From: Oscillospiraceae bacterium
Lineage (GTDB): Bacteria; Bacillota; Clostridia; Saccharofermentanales; Saccharofermentanaceae
NCBI GenBank assembly: GCA_902782125.1
Contig: CACZMA010000004.1
Coordinates: 248,001 to 312,000 of the forward strand
Reading direction: 5' to 3'
Length of the DNA stretch: 64,000 nucleotides
Every line of letters starts with the position of its first letter. The stretch's first letter is position 1. The notes beneath the pieces were generated by a model, which worked only from the letters and a program-made list of their open reading frames with translations, was not told where the DNA came from and did no database searches. Below, one piece after another: positions 61,877 to 64,000 of this stretch. Made by a program: the position numbers and the translations under genes.

Positions 61877-63132
61877 AGACATTAATCAAGAACTGCAAGG
61901 TGTTCGGCAAACCTGATGCAGACAAGATCTATATAGAAGGGGAGAAGTTCGCGGCTCCCTTTGATGAGAAGGATGCAGATAAGGTCATAGACCTTAATGG
62001 CGCGACAGTCGTTCCAGGTCTTGTTGACATGCACTGCCACCTAAGAGAACCCGGATTTGAGTACAAGGAGACGATCGCCACCGGTACTGCAAGCGCTGCC
62101 AAGGGCGGATATACCAGCATCTGCCCGATGCCCAACACCAAGCCGGTCGCAGACAATGCTGCAGTTATCAGCGGCATCCTTAAGAAAGCAAATGAAGCCG
62201 GCAACTGCCGTGTATATCCCATAGGAGCTGCTACAAAAGGCATAGACGGTGAGCAGATCTCTGAGATGGGACTTATGAAGGAAGCAGGTATCGTAGCCGT
62301 ATCTGACGACGGACATCCCATCAAGAACGCCGGTATCATGAGGAAAGTCATGGAGTATTCTTCAGACTTCAACCTTCCGGTCCTGAATCACTGCGAGGAT
62401 AAATCATTGTCCGAAGGTGCGATGAATGAAGGTGATGTCTCAACCGAGATAGGTATCAGAGGCATCCCGACTGCAGCAGAGGACATTATGATCGCAAGAG
62501 ACATAATCCTTTCCGAATATCTTGATATCCCCGTACATATCTGCCACGTCAGCACAAAGGGCGGCGTCAGGATGATAAGGGATGCCAAGGCAAGAGGGGT
62601 AAAGGTCACCTGCGAGACATGTCCGCACTATTTTACGCTTACGGATAAATGCTGCGAGACATATGATACAAACTTCAAGATGCACCCTCCGCTCCGTACG
62701 GAAGAACACAAGCAGGCAATAATCGAAGGTATCAAGGACGGAACAATCGACGTTATAGCGACAGACAATGCGCCCCACCACCAGGATGAGAAGGATTGCG
62801 AGTTTGCAGTTGCCTTAAATGGAATTCTGGGGTTTGAGACTGCGTTCGCTTTGGGGTACACTTATCTTGTAAAAACAGGTGAGATTACTCTCGAGAGACT
62901 GATTGAGCTTATGTGCTTCGCACCCTCAAGGATCCTGAATCTCGGAAGAGGAAGCCTTGAAGAGGGCGCGGATGCCGATCTTGCAGCATTTGATCTCGAT
63001 AACGAGTTCACTTATGACAAGAATACGTGTCTGTCCAAATCAAGGAACACACCGTATGACGGTTGGAAGCTTTACGGCGACACAGTATTAACGATAATGG
63101 GAGGTAAGACGACTTATGAGAAACTTCAGTGA
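61873..63132 (+). CDS. pyrC: Dihydroorotase
   Basis: Third pyrimidine step. The 419-residue class I enzyme starts at GTG (GTGA overlap with the pyrB stop, AAGGAGG upstream). Metal ligands: DMHCHLREPG near 56-65, the His of LNHCEDKSL and of HICHVSTKGG, and the catalytic Asp in ATDNAPHH. It lacks the carboxylated lysine in many short enzymes but has the class I fold length. pyrF overlaps its end by 17 nt. Confidence 0.95.
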   Translation: MKTLIKNCKVFGKPDADKIYIEGEKFAAPFDEKDADKVIDLNGATVVPGLVDMHCHLREPGFEYKETIATGTASAAKGGYTSICPMPNTKPVADNAAVISGILKKANEAGNCRVYPIGAATKGIDGEQISEMGLMKEAGIVAVSDDGHPIKNAGIMRKVMEYSSDFNLPVLNHCEDKSLSEGAMNEGDVSTEIGIRGIPTAAEDIMIARDIILSEYLDIPVHICHVSTKGGVRMIRDAKARGVKVTCETCPHYFTLTDKCCETYDTNFKMHPPLRTEEHKQAIIEGIKDGTIDVIATDNAPHHQDEKDCEFAVALNGILGFETAFALGYTYLVKTGEITLERLIELMCFAPSRILNLGRGSLEEGADADLAAFDLDNEFTYDKNTCLSKSRNTPYDGWKLYGDTVLTIMGGKTTYEKLQ

Positions 63133-64000
63133 TGCCCTTGTAAGAAGGATCGCAGAATTAGACAACCCCACTGTATTGGGTCTTGATCCGAAGCTGGATT
63201 ACGTTCCGCAGTTCATTAAGGACCACTCAGAGTCGATCTTCCCTGATGAGCCCCTTAAAGCAACGGCAAAGGCTCTCTGGCTCTTCAACAAGGCTCTTAT
63301 CGATTCCACATGCGATATCATACCTGCCATCAAGGTCCAGTACGCATACTATGAGATGTATGGTTCTGAAGCACTCAAGACTCTTGCTCTTACGATCAGA
63401 TACGCCCAGAAGAAAGGCATGCTCGTCATCGCTGATGCCAAGAGAAATGACATAGGTCCTTCAGCTGAAGCATATGCGAAGTCCATCATCGGAGCAACAG
63501 AGCTTCTTATGGATCAGAGATTCAAGGTTTACGGAGCAGATGCCGTTACTGTCAATGCCTATCTCGGAATCGACGGCGTTAAGCCTTTCCTTGCAAACTG
63601 CAAGGAATACGGTGCAGGCATCTTCTGCCTGGTCAAGACATCCAATCCTTCATCTTCCGACTTCCAGGAACTTGAACTTGCTGACGGACGCAAGGTGTAT
63701 GAGGCCGTTGCAGATAAGGTCAATGAGTGGGGAATGGATTATATAGGTGAAGAAGGTTTCTCGGCTGTAGGCGCTGTTGTAGGTGCCACATATCCCGAAG
63801 AAGCAGTAGCCATCCGTAAGAGACTTCCCAAGGCATTCATCCTCATTCCCGGTTACGGTGCTCAGGGTGCAGGTGCCGATGAAGCTGTTGCATCATTCAC
63901 AGAAGACGGAAAGGGCGGTATCGTTAATGCTTCCAGAAGTCTCATGTGCGCTTGGACAAAGCGTGATGACCTGAAGCCTGAAGATTTTGCTCAGGCAACA
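63116..64000 (+). CDS. pyrF: Orotidine 5'-phosphate decarboxylase, 3' end outside the window
   Basis: Makes UMP from OMP. The frame opens at ATG 63116 after GGGAGGT and runs 295 codons to the window edge without a stop. LGLDPKLDYVP near 20-30 and the catalytic VIADAKRNDIGPSAEAYA near 106-121 identify the subfamily 2 type (about 300 residues), so only a few residues are missing. The start lies inside the last codons of pyrC in another frame, which completes pyrR-pyrB-pyrC-pyrF. Confidence 0.94.
   Translation, partial: MRNFSDALVRRIAELDNPTVLGLDPKLDYVPQFIKDHSESIFPDEPLKATAKALWLFNKALIDSTCDIIPAIKVQYAYYEMYGSEALKTLALTIRYAQKKGMLVIADAKRNDIGPSAEAYAKSIIGATELLMDQRFKVYGADAVTVNAYLGIDGVKPFLANCKEYGAGIFCLVKTSNPSSSDFQELELADGRKVYEAVADKVNEWGMDYIGEEGFSAVGAVVGATYPEEAVAIRKRLPKAFILIPGYGAQGAGADEAVASFTEDGKGGIVNASRSLMCAWTKRDDLKPEDFAQAT

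Overview
The window reads as chromosomal core of an anaerobic, Gram-positive-type member of the Clostridia. Pointers are a leucine T-box leader, a PyrR-type attenuator, a LexA box of the GAAC-N4-GTTC type, Bacillus/Clostridium-type operon order (dnaG-trmK-nif3, phoH-pgpH-ybeY-era-recO, lspA-rluD, recA near ymdB), UppP/MurD/MurJ wall genes, an [FeFe]-hydrogenase maturase (HydE) and a cytoplasmic GH43 glycosidase. No phage, insertion sequence, CRISPR array or rRNA operon was seen. Genes are dense and often overlap by 1-20 nt.

Layout. 1-6.1 kb: end of priA, then dapA-dapB-yajC and dnaG-trmK-nif3. 6.1-6.5 kb: RNase P RNA. 6.5-16 kb: a long purM-type gene, aquaporin, glutamine synthetase (minus), a membrane protein of unknown function, malic enzyme, an Lrp/AsnC regulator with its aminotransferase, prfB, and a PHP histidinol phosphatase (minus). 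16-28 kb: M18 aminopeptidase, cardiolipin synthase, a deaminase-type amidohydrolase, a heterodimeric ABC exporter, murD, leuA, uppP. 28-32 kb: citrate synthase and an SDR (minus), an anchored extracytoplasmic protein of unknown function, tRNA-Trp (minus). 31-42 kb: proC-rnhA-nudix-ftsK-pncC-murJ, SOS-controlled recA-recX, ymdB-lspA-rluD. 42-50 kb: phoH-pgpH-(ybeY::era fusion)-recO, a nuclease-helicase (minus), tRNA-Leu(CAG). 50-55 kb: GH43, a FliB-like protein, a 58-residue four-cysteine protein, hydE, an MFS transporter and a GNAT acetyltransferase. 55-58 kb: a leucine-specific T-box followed directly by one long ORF that joins a TIM-barrel isomerase-like domain to an acyl-CoA synthetase. 58-60 kb: a broken pckA (minus) and tRNA-Leu(CAA) (minus). 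60-64 kb: the pyrR-pyrB-pyrC-pyrF operon with its attenuator.

Most unusual items: the Leu T-box on a TIM-barrel/AMP-ligase fusion, which is neither an aminoacyl-tRNA synthetase nor a classical amino-acid gene; the ybeY-era fusion, in which dgkA and cdd are missing and the two ribosome-assembly proteins are one chain; the roughly 47-nt deletion and frameshift in pckA; the loss of rpoD between dnaG and trmK; a prfB without the programmed frameshift; and four convergent gene pairs whose ends touch or interlock, leaving no room for terminators between them.

Functions hang together as central anabolism (lysine, leucine, alanine, proline, glutamine, pyrimidines), the pyruvate/malate/oxaloacetate/citrate node (malic enzyme, citrate synthase, pckA), wall and lipid II chemistry, DNA repair (recA, recX, recO, helicase) and ribosome or tRNA maturation. 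All functional calls rest on motifs read by eye; no database search was run.
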